Assembly (NCBI RefSeq): GCF_029277445.1
Contig: NZ_CP119567.1
Span: 806,001 to 870,000 of the forward strand
DNA from: Pararhizobium qamdonense
GTDB lineage: Bacteria > Pseudomonadota > Alphaproteobacteria > Rhizobiales > Rhizobiaceae
DNA: 64,000 nucleotides
Reading direction: 5' to 3'
This document shows, one piece after another, positions 18,220-28,521 of this stretch (the first letter of the stretch is position 1; each line of letters starts with the position of its first letter). The position numbers and the translations under genes were made by a program. Under the pieces are notes generated by a model. The model did no database searches and was not told the DNA's origin. It saw only the letters and a list, made by a program, of their open reading frames with translations.

Positions 18220-19986
18220 TCAGATAATGGCCGTGTCCGGCGTGAAGTACCAAAATATCCATTTGCGCAGATCCGCATCAGCGATGGATTCGAGCGTCGA
18301 AGCCGCGTTTTCGTAGCGCCGTGGCGGATTGGTGGCCGTGCCGCCATCCACGCCTGCCGGCAAAGATCCGGCATATTGCGGGTTCTTGAAGAAAAGACGC
18401 CCACCCTCGTGGCGCAACGCGAGCACCGCGTGGCCGCCATAATTCTTGCCAGCCGGCGGCGGCGCCCAGGGCGGCACGCCCCAATAGGTGGCAACGAGCA
18501 GCGGCTGTTGCTTGGCCGGCAGGGCCGCGAATACGCCATCCGCCAGGGTTGATTGAATGCTTGCAGTCGTCGGGGCGTTGGTCGGCGCCACCGCCGAGCC
18601 GGTGAAGCTCACACCGAACAGCGCTTCAAGCAGCCGCTTGGTCTGGTCGGGGAAAAGCCCGTTGTCATGGACATATTTGAACATCGCCTTGGCACTCGTT
18701 TCATTGCCGGTATCGGCGGGAAAACTGCTGCCATGGGAGAACTTGATCGCCGCCCCCTGGAAGGCGAGCTCGGCATAGTTGCGGGCATAAAATCCCGTCG
18801 ATGCCGGCGCGCCCGCTTGCGAATAGCGCGCGATCTGCAGGATGCCGCGCGGCAACGCGGCGACCGAGCCGTTGGCCAATTCGGCCTTTGCCGCCGAGCT
18901 CAGCCAGCCAATCTGCAGCCGGACATATTCGGCCGGATTGACGGTGATCAGCATCGTCTGGATGGAAGTCGGCACGCAGGTGCCCGCAGCCCCCTGGTTG
19001 ACCCGCCCGTTCGGGTCGAGCACCTCGTGCAAGACATCAGCAACCAGTTCCTCGCGGGTCATGACCACAAGGTCCGGATGGATATGTATGGTCAAAAGCT
19101 CCAGGAGAAGCGACAGCAGCGTCTTGCCACCCTTCAGCGCTATCTTCTTGAGGATCGGCGTTTGCACGGCGCTGCCGGTAATCGCCTGGCGCGACAGGAG
19201 TACCGGGATATCCTTGCGGATCTTGCTGCTGAGCAACCACAGGCGCAGCACATCGCCACGCTCGGCAACCGTGAACCGCTTGAATTCAGGATGCGCGAAC
19301 ACAGCGGCCAGCGACAGGCGGCCCGGATCGTTTTCCGGCAGCTTGCTCCAGATCGTGTTGAGAATGGTACTCCACAGGTTCGGCAGAAACGGAATGCCGC
19401 CCATCGCCTGCACGGCGGCGGCGTCCGGCACGACGCGGGAGGCCGCACTCGCCGAAAGCGCCAGGATACCGATATGGGGTGCAGCCATTGCGGACGCATT
19501 ATCGACAACGCCGCTGTCATCCGGCGGCGGCAGCGTGACGCGTTGCGCGCCGAGCGCGTGGTCCGGCGGCCATATTTCGGCCTTCGAGCCACCGGGCGGT
19601 GTCACGCTCACCCGGTAATAGAGGTTGCGCGAAAATGTGCTCGATGGAGGAGAGTTCAGCGTCTTCAGGCTTTCCTCGACATAGGCCTCCCACAGGGGCT
19701 TCGGGATCACCCAGGTGGCGCGATTGGCATTCAGCGTGATGCGCTCGCCCGGCACATTGACGGTCATGGCGCCGCCGCGGTCGCGCTCCATCGTGCCGCT
19801 GATGCCGTCGGCACTGCAATAATAGCGCAAGAGGTCGGGATATTTTGCAGGGTGCAACAACGCTTGCGGATCCCAGGCCAGCTCGACCACCGCCTCGCCG
19901 TTCTCGTTGCTGTTGATCTCGAACACCGGTGGATCGCCGCCGCCCGGCCAGTTCGGTATGAAAGGATGGATTCTTACCCAGCCCAT
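18220..19986 (-). CDS. papain-like cysteine-peptidase-domain protein, putative (operon gene 7)
   Basis: A 588-residue protein. The first 300 residues resemble no family I recognise, with a beta-rich start including YYRVSVTPPGG. The C-terminal part has a possible papain-type triad in the right order: Cys337 in GAAGTCVPTSIQ, His519 in YGGHAVLAL and Asn535 in LFFKNPQ. Peptidase C1/C39-like folds commonly use C...HAV...N in this arrangement. There is no signal peptide. It overlaps gene 6 by 13 bp, so translation is coupled. It could process its operon partners, or be an inactive relative; the assignment rests on motif order alone. Confidence 0.7.
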   Translation of the reverse strand: MGWVRIHPFIPNWPGGGDPPVFEINSNENGEAVVELAWDPQALLHPAKYPDLLRYYCSADGISGTMERDRGGAMTVNVPGERITLNANRATWVIPKPLWEAYVEESLKTLNSPPSSTFSRNLYYRVSVTPPGGSKAEIWPPDHALGAQRVTLPPPDDSGVVDNASAMAAPHIGILALSASAASRVVPDAAAVQAMGGIPFLPNLWSTILNTIWSKLPENDPGRLSLAAVFAHPEFKRFTVAERGDVLRLWLLSSKIRKDIPVLLSRQAITGSAVQTPILKKIALKGGKTLLSLLLELLTIHIHPDLVVMTREELVADVLHEVLDPNGRVNQGAAGTCVPTSIQTMLITVNPAEYVRLQIGWLSSAAKAELANGSVAALPRGILQIARYSQAGAPASTGFYARNYAELAFQGAAIKFSHGSSFPADTGNETSAKAMFKYVHDNGLFPDQTKRLLEALFGVSFTGSAVAPTNAPTTASIQSTLADGVFAALPAKQQPLLVATYWGVPPWAPPPAGKNYGGHAVLALRHEGGRLFFKNPQYAGSLPAGVDGGTATNPPRRYENAASTLESIADADLRKWIFWYFTPDTAII

Positions 19987-20888
19987 GTCAGCCTCCTTTG
20001 ATAACCCGGTACATTTTCAGAGGACACCAATGCCGCTCCGAGATAAGCCGTCGCGGCCACGACGCGTCCCTCGCACACGTCCACCTCGACCGCCCGGCCG
20101 GTGGACCCTGATTTTCCTGTCTCGCAGCCCGAAAGAAGATCGTGCAAAGCGCAGGCATAGCCGCCGTCACCGCCATGAGCGGCGATCCATTGCGCCAGGC
20201 GCTGTCGCTTGGCAGCACCTTCCAGCGCCCATGCCCAGCGGGTGGAGCCGAGGCGCCATACTGGCGTGGGCGCCGCGACATCGATCGACAGGCTCCACGG
20301 TCCCCTGCTGCGCGCAAGATCAAAGCCGTGCACAAGATTGAGAGAGTGCGCAGCCGCTATCCAGTTGTCCTGACCAATCATTGGCGCCAGCAATCCCGCC
20401 ACATCGACATGCCGGTCGATCTGCCACGCGACGCGCACGCAGCCACGGCTGTCCCGGCCAACCGAATAGACCCTGCCGAACGGCCCGACCGCCCGGTGCC
20501 AGGTTTCGAAACAGGCGGTTGCAGCCGGGTCATGCGCTGCTGCGGCAATCCGGGCCTGCGTGACTGCGGCCTGCCCGCGCCCGCGAAACATCCGGCGCTC
20601 CAGATGGACCTGCTCGCCATCGGGACCGAGCCGGCAACCAGTCCAGTCCTGGCAATCCGCATCGATGCCTGCAAGTACATGCGCCTCCCAGGTCCGCCGC
20701 CCCGGTGCCGTCACGGCGACAAGCGTGCTGGCGCCGCCGTCGATGCACATTCGGCCTTCCGACGAGCGGGCCCCCGCCCGGCCAAGTCCTTCATAGGCGT
20801 CCTGCGCCTCGCTGCCGAGGCCGGCAAGCAGCGCGCTCAGCCAGAGGACATCGACCCGGCTATCGGATGTCTCGGAAATCGCCGTCAT
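19974..20888 (-). CDS. hypothetical protein, 304 aa (operon gene 6)
   Basis: A 304-residue protein of unknown family. It is rich in Ala, Arg and Trp, has scattered cysteines (MCIDGG, CQDWTGC, GCETG) and no signal peptide or membrane span. It starts with a 4-bp ATGA overlap with gene 5 and ends inside the start of gene 7, so it is locked into the operon. It lacks the modules shared by the large proteins. The size and central position are compatible with a chaperone or adaptor, but no function is visible. Confidence 0.75.
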   Translation of the reverse strand: MTAISETSDSRVDVLWLSALLAGLGSEAQDAYEGLGRAGARSSEGRMCIDGGASTLVAVTAPGRRTWEAHVLAGIDADCQDWTGCRLGPDGEQVHLERRMFRGRGQAAVTQARIAAAAHDPAATACFETWHRAVGPFGRVYSVGRDSRGCVRVAWQIDRHVDVAGLLAPMIGQDNWIAAAHSLNLVHGFDLARSRGPWSLSIDVAAPTPVWRLGSTRWAWALEGAAKRQRLAQWIAAHGGDGGYACALHDLLSGCETGKSGSTGRAVEVDVCEGRVVAATAYLGAALVSSENVPGYQRRLTWAG

Positions 20889-23164
20889 GCCGGCGGTACC
20901 GTTGAAATGACGGGAAAACTGTCCCGTGCGTTGATCGGCCCGACCTTGCGGTCAAAGCCGCTGACGGTCTTGTAGGTCACTGTATAGGTGTAGTCGCGCA
21001 GCGCCGGATTGCGCAGATTGAGATCGAGCGACCCCGCGTCTCCGGGCGCCGCGAAGATGAGGTCCCTTTTTGCCCGATAGTCATTGGCCGCATCCTCATA
21101 GGCGAGCGCGACGCTGATACGCTCGACGCCGTTCTGGGAAAAAGGGGGGCCGATCAGCTGCGGGCGGATAGACCAGGTCCGCGCCGTCCTGTCGCCGATC
21201 AGAAGCGACGGAGCCTCGGTCTCGACCCAGTCGGTCTCCAGGAGCGAGCCGTCCGTCTTCAAAAGGATGAAACTGTAGCGGTAGCGGGCGCGCGCGCCCG
21301 GCGCCCGGCGGAACTGCCATTCATGGTCGTCATTCACCGTGTCGGCGGAGATGACGATCGTCTCGCTTTCGAAGATGTCGTTGGCACGGTCGGCATATTC
21401 CAGGCTGACAATGGCATGCTGGAAGTCCTGGCGGTCGGTGACCATGAGCTTGATATGGACCAGGTTTTCGCGCGGATCGTTCAGCGTCACCAGCGTTCCC
21501 GCCGGCCGGCTTTCCTGGTTGATCGTGCCGCCCTCATGCAGAAACTGCGCGTCGTAGAGCGCCTCCTTCGGCGCGCCCTTGCGAACCCGAAACTCTGCCG
21601 TCCACGACGGCACGGTGGAGGTCAAGAGCTTCGAGCGGTCATATTGCCAACCGGTATCCGGATCGGTGTATTTAAGGCGGACCAGCACCTCGGGAAAACG
21701 CTCCGGCTTGAGCAGGGAAGACCGCTGGAACTCGTAGGAACGTTGCTCGATCAGCATCTCCGGATTGATGGTTACTTCCCGGCCCTCGGCCTCCAGCCAG
21801 TCCGACGTCACGAGGACGTCGGCGCCGACAACCGCCCCCGGCCCGAAAGCCACCGTATAGCGATAGTGGAAACGGGTGCCGAGCGCAGGATCAAACCAGT
21901 TGCGCACCACGCCCTTGCGGTTTTCCTTGTCGAGCACAAGGCTAAACGTGCGCGCATCCGCAGCCGGCCGGCCGCCGGAAAGGCCGCCATAGACGATATC
22001 GACGACGATATGGGCAACCGCATTGTCGGCGAACTCGGCGACGGCGATGACGCCGAGTTCCGAGATCCTCCAGACATCGTCCTTGTCATCGACCACCGTG
22101 ATCACCTGGTCACGCGTGAGGTTCAGGTCGCTCCAGAAAACGCTGAGATGGCCCTGCGGCGCAATCATGCGCTCGACGGCGCGGTAGGTGGAAACATCGG
22201 CCTCGAAGCTGCGGCGCTGCTCGACATTCAGCTCGCGCTTCGATCCCCCAAACTGCATCGGCAGACCGGTATCGCGCACGCCGGAGATCAGCGAGACGAT
22301 CGACCCCGGCGTATCCTTGTCGAGGAGCGCCTTCGGATTGATCTTTGGCTCAAAGAATTTCTCATAGATATACTGCGTCAGCTGCTTGCGGACTTCCTTA
22401 TATTCGCCTTCCATCCCCTCGTCGCCGACCCCTTCGATCGAGGCGGTGAATTTGATGATCCGTTTCTCTTCCAGCTTCTCGACGATCTTTTCGACCTCGT
22501 CGTTCCAGAAGAAGATGCGCTCCTGCTCGTAGTCGCGGATATATTCGTAGACGAGGTTCCAGTCGGCCTCGACCTTGACGTTGTAGGCGCGCTGCATCGC
22601 CACGTAGTTGAGTTCGTAGACGACACCGGCGGGGATGAACCCATCGAAGGAGCCGAGGATGAAGCGCGTTCCCTTGGCCGTCAGCTCGACGCTGAAAATC
22701 GCCCGGTTATCGGCATAAAGTGCGGGCACGCCGGAGGATTCCAGAAAGCTCACCCATTCGCTTTCAGGCACGTCCTCGCCGGGCGGCGGATCGCCCGGCA
22801 ATGCGCTCTTGCGGTCGAGAAACGTCATCCGCACCTTGCCGGAACGGTACTGCAGCGGCGCCAGCCGCGGCAGATCGTCAAGATCCATGTCCTGCTTGAT
22901 GCGCGCCGCCACACGCTTGAGGCGCTCCGGCTCCCAGTCGAGCACCGTGTCGAAAAGCAGGAAGCCTGCCGCCACCTCGTCGTCGGTCGCATCGAGGTTT
23001 TCAAGGATTTCCTTGTAGACGATCAGCCGTACCGCCGGGCGGCCCTGATCGTCGGTGCCGATGCGCGGCCGGTTCGGGTAATACCAGAACTGCTGCGGAT
23101 CACTGTAGTCGCGACCGACGACAACGCCTTCATATTCGAAGAAAGGTGGGTTGAGGTACAACAT
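20885..23164 (-). CDS. large multi-module beta-repeat protein, unknown family (operon gene 5)
   Basis: A 759-residue protein beginning MLYLNPPFFEYEGVVVG, close to the gene 8 start, with the shared N-terminal module (QQFWYYPNRPRI, then AVRLIVYKE). The second shared module (LYADNRAIFSVELTAKG to YELNYVAM) follows, then a charged helical stretch around NDEVEKIVEKLEEKR and an APQG block. The C-terminal half contains at least three beta repeats with Y-x-D-[PAR] turns (VRLKYTDPDTG, VSLEYADRAND, VALAYEDAAND). No signal peptide. A GAGG site precedes the ATG, 9 bp after gene 4. Function unknown; paralogous to genes 3, 4 and 8. Confidence 0.87.
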   Translation of the reverse strand: MLYLNPPFFEYEGVVVGRDYSDPQQFWYYPNRPRIGTDDQGRPAVRLIVYKEILENLDATDDEVAAGFLLFDTVLDWEPERLKRVAARIKQDMDLDDLPRLAPLQYRSGKVRMTFLDRKSALPGDPPPGEDVPESEWVSFLESSGVPALYADNRAIFSVELTAKGTRFILGSFDGFIPAGVVYELNYVAMQRAYNVKVEADWNLVYEYIRDYEQERIFFWNDEVEKIVEKLEEKRIIKFTASIEGVGDEGMEGEYKEVRKQLTQYIYEKFFEPKINPKALLDKDTPGSIVSLISGVRDTGLPMQFGGSKRELNVEQRRSFEADVSTYRAVERMIAPQGHLSVFWSDLNLTRDQVITVVDDKDDVWRISELGVIAVAEFADNAVAHIVVDIVYGGLSGGRPAADARTFSLVLDKENRKGVVRNWFDPALGTRFHYRYTVAFGPGAVVGADVLVTSDWLEAEGREVTINPEMLIEQRSYEFQRSSLLKPERFPEVLVRLKYTDPDTGWQYDRSKLLTSTVPSWTAEFRVRKGAPKEALYDAQFLHEGGTINQESRPAGTLVTLNDPRENLVHIKLMVTDRQDFQHAIVSLEYADRANDIFESETIVISADTVNDDHEWQFRRAPGARARYRYSFILLKTDGSLLETDWVETEAPSLLIGDRTARTWSIRPQLIGPPFSQNGVERISVALAYEDAANDYRAKRDLIFAAPGDAGSLDLNLRNPALRDYTYTVTYKTVSGFDRKVGPINARDSFPVISTVPPA

Positions 23165-23173
23165 GATCGTGCC

Positions 23174-25867
23174 TCACGCCGCCTGGACATATTTGGGAAT
23201 GGTAATCTGCGTCTTGTTCGACAGGACCGGCGGGTGCGTCACGATCTGGCCATCGGCCAGGTAGTAGACCATCTCGACCTGATAGGATTTGGGCGCGGCG
23301 GCATCCACCTGAAGCCGGAACTCCTGTGGCGTCGCATCGATGAAGCTGAACGTCTTTTGCACGTCCTGCCCACGGGCCGGATCGGAATAGCCGATATTGA
23401 CCTCCACCACCGGCGTCTGCATGAAATCGATCATGCGCGGCACGAAGGAGGCGACGACCTCCGGCACAAGGAGCTTCGGCACGGTAACCTTGGTGTCCGG
23501 CGACGTTTCCTCGGCCCGTTCCACCACCTGCCCGTTGGCGCAGTTATAGGTATACTTGACCTTGAAATCCTTCTTGGCCGGATTGCTCAGCGGCACCGAC
23601 CAGGTCTGGATATCCTTCGAGGTCAGCGCGAAGGTCTCGCTTTCATTGATGCCATTGGCCGGATCCTCATAATGCAATCCGACTTCGACCACCGGCGTCA
23701 CGCCAAAATCCAGCATGAATGGCGATACATCGACCACCAGTTCCGGCGGTTCCTTCACGGCAACCTGCACCGTGCTGTCACCGTCGCCGTTCAGCCAGCC
23801 ACTTTCTTCGCTGGAGCCATCCTTGAACGTCGTGACGACCTGGTATTCGAACTTGCGCGGACCGCCATTGGCGACATAGACGGCAAACTGCTTGAACTCT
23901 TCCAGCGTCTTTAGCTGATAGAAGGCTTCGGCCATGACGCCATTGCGGACATCGGCATAGCGCACCGTGACGACCGACTGCACGACCTGCGCCCAGCTCC
24001 TGCCGCTCGGCACCAGCAGAACATCGAGACGGTTTTCCGAGCGCGGCTCGTTAACCAGCGCGGTATCGGCCGAAGTCTCCATCCACTCGCCGGCGATCGT
24101 CTGGCCGTTCTTCAGAAAAAACGTGGAGCGATAACGGACCGGCTTGCTGCGCGGCTTGAAGATCCAGTGCGAGAACCGTTGTTCGGCCGCCGCCGCATCC
24201 AGCTTGATCATGGTGCCGATCTTGGGAACACCATGCGTGCTATCCTCATACTCGACCTCAAGCTGAACGCTCTTGGTGACCGTGTCGAAGCTGATATCGC
24301 CGACCTTGAAGGAGACATCGATCTTGCCGGGCGGTGTGACGCTGAGGCTAAGGCGGTTGCTTGCCTTTGCCTCCCAGGTGCTCCAATCGCTCGGCTCGTG
24401 GCCGCGATAGCCGATGCGCCAGCGGCAACGATATTCGCGCTTTGCCCCGATCAGGCTGGGATCCCAGGCGAATTCCTTCTTGTCCTTCGTGAAAATGAAA
24501 GTGGTCGCCTTGGTCACCGGCTGGTCGTTCTCATCCGTGCCACGATAGTCGATCTCGACTTCGACGAAGTCGATCGGGTCCTTGTCCCAGTCGATGCCGA
24601 AAACCCATGCTTTGAGATCGAGCGTCTGGAAGAAGGGATCGTCCAGATCGATCTTGCGTACATATTGACGGATCTCCTGCGGCGACAGGCCGTGCAGGAA
24701 CGCCTGCAGCGTGCCTTGCGGATTGATCTCCTGCTTGCGCGTGCTCGCCATCGTTTCTTTATGGGTAAACGTCTGGAAATCCATGCTCATCTCGGTCTTC
24801 AGATAGAAGACGTCGCTTTCGCGATTGACGAACTCACGCGTCGGATCGTCGGCCGCCGGCACCGGCGGCGGCTTCTTGTCGGCCAGCCGCTTGGTCAGCG
24901 CATCCTGCACGGATTTCATGGCGTCGGACCGCATCTGGTTGACCAGATCCTCCGGCACATCCGGCCAGCCAACGTCGATTTTCACATCGACGAGGCCCGA
25001 GGAGACAGCCATTTCCATGTTCTGTTCGGAATGGGACACCGTGTCCTCGTCGCAGCCGCCATCGTCAAAATCGTGAAAGATGCCCTTCACGGCGGCGTAA
25101 ACGCTGCGCGTATTGGCCGATGCGACGACGCTGACCGGGGGAACGCGCGCCACGAATTTCAGATTGTAGGTGATCTGGATCGGCGTCAGATCGGTGACGC
25201 CGGTGCCATCGGGATCGACCAGCGTCTGCACCATGAAGGAGGCGCCTGCCGGGGTGAGGTCGAGATTGGCAGAGGCGACATTGGTGCCGACCAGGGAGGT
25301 CTTGCCTTCGGCGAGCCGGTTGGAGACCAGGTGCTCGCTTTGCGGTGCCGAGACCTTGAACGTGCCTTCCACCCAGGTCGGGCTCGCCAGCACCACCTTC
25401 GGCGGCTGGTCGCCGGGAGGTGCTTCCGGCGCATCGGCCCCAAGGCCGAGCAGCACGTCATCGACACCAAGCGAAACCGAGGTGCTGAGGCGCGGCAGGT
25501 TGTGGCTGCTGTTGATGCGGTAGCCCTGCACGCTCTTTCCGGACTGATCGGCAAGGCGCTTCAGCTCGTGCCACATCTGATCGACATCTTTCTGGAGCTG
25601 CTGCTTGATGACCTCTTCATGCGCGGGATCGACGCGCATTTCGACATCAAGCACCATGTAGCCGCCACCGCGCGGCAGGTCGGGATTTTCTTCCCGGTCC
25701 TGATCGCCGAAGGAATAGGCGATCAGCAGAAACACCGGCTTGCCCGCGTCATCCTTGCGGATGGTGACGTAATTGGGGACCAGATAGAATTTCCAAAACA
25801 GCGTGTCGTCTTGATAAACGGTGACGCGCTGCTCCTGGAAGGTGCGCCATTCGGGTAGTTTCAGCAT
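23174..25867 (-). CDS. large multi-module beta-repeat protein, unknown family (operon gene 4)
   Basis: The largest of the set, about 897 residues from the ATG at 25867, which has an AGGAGG site upstream; an in-frame start at 25963 overlaps gene 3 and is rejected. Shared module 1 is RVTVYQDDTLFWKFYLVP plus PVFLLIAYSF (14-52). Module 2 is LVGTNVASANLDLTPAGASF. A central block carries NPQGTLQAFL and YVRKIDLDDPFF. Four or more tandem beta repeats follow (LEVEYEDSTHG, VTVRYADVRNG, VGLHYEDPANG, VNIGYSDPARG). There is no signal peptide, membrane span or catalytic motif. It is most similar to gene 3, suggesting local duplication. Confidence 0.87.
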   Translation of the reverse strand: MLKLPEWRTFQEQRVTVYQDDTLFWKFYLVPNYVTIRKDDAGKPVFLLIAYSFGDQDREENPDLPRGGGYMVLDVEMRVDPAHEEVIKQQLQKDVDQMWHELKRLADQSGKSVQGYRINSSHNLPRLSTSVSLGVDDVLLGLGADAPEAPPGDQPPKVVLASPTWVEGTFKVSAPQSEHLVSNRLAEGKTSLVGTNVASANLDLTPAGASFMVQTLVDPDGTGVTDLTPIQITYNLKFVARVPPVSVVASANTRSVYAAVKGIFHDFDDGGCDEDTVSHSEQNMEMAVSSGLVDVKIDVGWPDVPEDLVNQMRSDAMKSVQDALTKRLADKKPPPVPAADDPTREFVNRESDVFYLKTEMSMDFQTFTHKETMASTRKQEINPQGTLQAFLHGLSPQEIRQYVRKIDLDDPFFQTLDLKAWVFGIDWDKDPIDFVEVEIDYRGTDENDQPVTKATTFIFTKDKKEFAWDPSLIGAKREYRCRWRIGYRGHEPSDWSTWEAKASNRLSLSVTPPGKIDVSFKVGDISFDTVTKSVQLEVEYEDSTHGVPKIGTMIKLDAAAAEQRFSHWIFKPRSKPVRYRSTFFLKNGQTIAGEWMETSADTALVNEPRSENRLDVLLVPSGRSWAQVVQSVVTVRYADVRNGVMAEAFYQLKTLEEFKQFAVYVANGGPRKFEYQVVTTFKDGSSEESGWLNGDGDSTVQVAVKEPPELVVDVSPFMLDFGVTPVVEVGLHYEDPANGINESETFALTSKDIQTWSVPLSNPAKKDFKVKYTYNCANGQVVERAEETSPDTKVTVPKLLVPEVVASFVPRMIDFMQTPVVEVNIGYSDPARGQDVQKTFSFIDATPQEFRLQVDAAAPKSYQVEMVYYLADGQIVTHPPVLSNKTQITIPKYVQAA

Positions 25868-25901
25868 GCGCGTGTCCTCCTGGACAGGGTTGGCTTGAAT
25901 G

Positions 25902-28493
25902 TCATGCGGACGGGCGGTAGGCCGGCACCACGATCCGCGGGATGGTATTGGCAGCCCACTCACCTTGCTTTTCGATTCCGTCGGTGAGGAAGTATGTGAT
26001 CCGGCTGCGGAAGCCGGTGACGCGCGCGTCGCGTGTCGGTACGACCCAGGACGCCGTCGGCTGCGATATCGTCATCGTGAGCGAATGGCTGAGATCGACA
26101 TCATTGTCCGGATCCTGATAGCGCAGATCCACGGCGACGATCGGCGTCGCATTAAAATCGACGAGCGGCGCCAGGATCTGTACCTGCAACTGCCCGGCGC
26201 TGACGGCACGATAGGCTGGCAGCACGATGACGGGATCGGTCTCATGCCGCTCGGCAAGCTGGACCGGATCGCGGCCAATCGGAAAATGCGTCACCCGGTA
26301 GCGAAAGGCGACGGGCGTGCCATTGGCGGCTTCGACATGCCAGGTTTGCGGCGCCTTGTCGCGGAAGACCAGCGTCTCGCTCGCTCCACCGGGCACGTCA
26401 TGAATGATGGTCACCTCGGTCAACGGGCACTCGGCAAATTCCAGCGCGTCCGCCACCACGGTGACCATGATCCCCGATCGCTGGATGTGAATCGGCAGCA
26501 CCGGATCGCCGGAATTGTCCTGCCAGCCCTGTTCAAGCAGATCGCCATTGGCAAAGGACGCTGTCCAGCGATAGCGGTAGCCGCGCCGGGCCCGGTCGCG
26601 CAGGTAGACGCTCCAGGTGGCGAAAGCCCCCAGCGTCTTCAACGTGATGGTATCGCGGATCGAGACGGCGTTGGCACGGTCCTCATATTCGAGATCCACC
26701 ATGACCGCGACCACATCGGCCCAGCCATTGCCAGACGGCAGCAGACTGACGTCCAGCACCGCCTCGCTCGGCTGGTTGACGACGAGCTGGCGTCCCTGCA
26801 CCGGCGCCCATTCGTTGTTCTCGATCACATCGCCGGAATGAAGGTCGAACCGCACCTTCGCCATCACGGGATGCGTCTGCGTCGCGTCTATCCGTCTCCT
26901 GTAAATCATGGAAGGCTTTGTGATGTCGAGGATCGCGACCATCTCCTCGCGCGGCACGCCAGACGCGGCATCCTCGTAGGCAAGGGTGACCTGGACGCTG
27001 CGCACCAGCGTCCCGTAGTCGATGGCGCCGGAGACAACGTCGATGTCCAGCATGCCCGGCGCCTCGATGGAGACCGGTACACGCGGCGAATGCGTCACCG
27101 TCCACTCGCTGAAAGCACCGGCGCGCCCGCTGGCCAGGATCGAGCGCTGGCGCCAGCGAAAATCCCGGATGCCACCGACGACCGCTGTACGCCAGGTCTG
27201 CGGCACCGTATCGCGAAAGCTGAGAACCGTGCCGGTCGCGTGCGGATTGCCCCGCTCGTCGATGGCCTCATAGGCAAGCTCGACCTCCACATGATCAAGC
27301 AGCTCAAGCTCCCCGAACACCTGGATGACGGTCTCGATCGTTGCAAAAAACGGGTCGTCGAGGCGCAGTTTGCGCACATGCCGCTTTCTGGCCGCAAGGT
27401 CTCCCGGCAGCAATGTCTGCATGGTTCCGCGCGGGTGGATCGTCCATGGCACCACGCTGCTCTGCTCCAGATCGAGCGTGATCGACATCGTCTGCTGGTC
27501 GATCTGCTTGCGCACCAGCTTGCGGCGCCCGACCAGGCGGCGGCGTAACGGTGGGATCACCGGCCGGCCATCGGCGGAACGTTGCGGCGTGGCTCCGGCA
27601 TCATCGCCGCCCTCAAGGCTGAAGAAGCTGTGCTGAACCAGCTGCTTCACCAGATCGAAGGCATAGGCGCGCAGTTCGGCGATGACCTCCTCGGGCAACG
27701 ATCCGGACCCTGTGTCGATCTGCACGGTGACCGCGCCGGACAGAGTCAGCGATTCCGTATCGACATCTGTGTTCGAATAATCATAGCCGGTACAAGCGGC
27801 AACGCTGCGGCCACGGAACTGCTCCTCGATATATTTGTACATGCGCTCTGCATTCACTTCGAGGTGAATACGGGCAGGTGGCAGCCGCGCCCAGAAGCGC
27901 AGGTCGTAAGCGATCTGGATCGGCGTTTCGTCCGCAGCAGCATCGTCCGCCAGAAGCGTCTGTTCCATGAAAGCGGCGCCTGCCGGTGTCAGATCCATGG
28001 AGAAGCTGGCAATATTGCCCGCCAGCAGCGAGGGTGCTGATTCCGCCACGCGTGCTTCAATGAGCGCAGCGCTCTGCGGCGCATCCATCGACACGACGCC
28101 CTCCGTCCAGGTGGGTGTTGCGAGCTCGATGGCGGGCGGCTCGCTGGTACCGGCGACGCCCGGCCTTGCCTGTTCCTGCGGCGTGCCGTTGCGCAGCCGG
28201 TTCCATTCGGCCGCCACGCGCGGCTTCAAGGTATCCCGCACAGCCGCCAATTCCGCCTCGGCCAGCTCGAAAGTCGTGTCGAACGACAGGTAACCGCCGC
28301 CGGCGGGCAGATCGGGTTTCGCGGCGCGGTCCTCATCGGAGAGCGCATAGGACAACAGCAGAAACACCGGATCTCCGGCATCGTCCACGCGCAGACGCGG
28401 CGCATCCGCCACCGGATAGAAGCGGTAAAAGAGAGTGTCATCGGCGTAGATGGTGACCTTGCCGATGCGATCGATGGACGGAATCAGCAGCAT
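25902..28493 (-). CDS. large multi-module beta-repeat protein, unknown family (operon gene 3)
   Basis: About 863 residues from the ATG at 28493, which has an AAGGA site. Shared module 1 (KVTIYADDTLFYRFYPV, then PVFLLLSYAL) covers 12-50. Module 2 (LLAGNIASFSMDLTPAGAAF to YDLRFWARLP) covers about 156-206. A basic segment (RRRLVGRRKLVRK) leads to HPRGTMQTLL and HVRKLRLDDPFF (about 353-383). From 400 on there are tandem beta repeats (VELAYEAIDERG, VTLAYEDAASG, VDLEYEDRAN, VDLRYQDPDN). No signal peptide. Architecture is almost identical to gene 4. Function unknown. Confidence 0.87.
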   Translation of the reverse strand: MLLIPSIDRIGKVTIYADDTLFYRFYPVADAPRLRVDDAGDPVFLLLSYALSDEDRAAKPDLPAGGGYLSFDTTFELAEAELAAVRDTLKPRVAAEWNRLRNGTPQEQARPGVAGTSEPPAIELATPTWTEGVVSMDAPQSAALIEARVAESAPSLLAGNIASFSMDLTPAGAAFMEQTLLADDAAADETPIQIAYDLRFWARLPPARIHLEVNAERMYKYIEEQFRGRSVAACTGYDYSNTDVDTESLTLSGAVTVQIDTGSGSLPEEVIAELRAYAFDLVKQLVQHSFFSLEGGDDAGATPQRSADGRPVIPPLRRRLVGRRKLVRKQIDQQTMSITLDLEQSSVVPWTIHPRGTMQTLLPGDLAARKRHVRKLRLDDPFFATIETVIQVFGELELLDHVEVELAYEAIDERGNPHATGTVLSFRDTVPQTWRTAVVGGIRDFRWRQRSILASGRAGAFSEWTVTHSPRVPVSIEAPGMLDIDVVSGAIDYGTLVRSVQVTLAYEDAASGVPREEMVAILDITKPSMIYRRRIDATQTHPVMAKVRFDLHSGDVIENNEWAPVQGRQLVVNQPSEAVLDVSLLPSGNGWADVVAVMVDLEYEDRANAVSIRDTITLKTLGAFATWSVYLRDRARRGYRYRWTASFANGDLLEQGWQDNSGDPVLPIHIQRSGIMVTVVADALEFAECPLTEVTIIHDVPGGASETLVFRDKAPQTWHVEAANGTPVAFRYRVTHFPIGRDPVQLAERHETDPVIVLPAYRAVSAGQLQVQILAPLVDFNATPIVAVDLRYQDPDNDVDLSHSLTMTISQPTASWVVPTRDARVTGFRSRITYFLTDGIEKQGEWAANTIPRIVVPAYRPSA

Positions 28494-28521
28494 GGCGGCA
28501 TTCCTTCGATTGGGGTCATGC

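Noticed and set aside
21323..27548. Very long plus-strand open frames opposite operon genes 3-5
   Set aside because: They are antisense shadows caused by codon bias in GC-rich genes; they are rich in Arg, Asp and His, with no domain, start signal or repeat structure.
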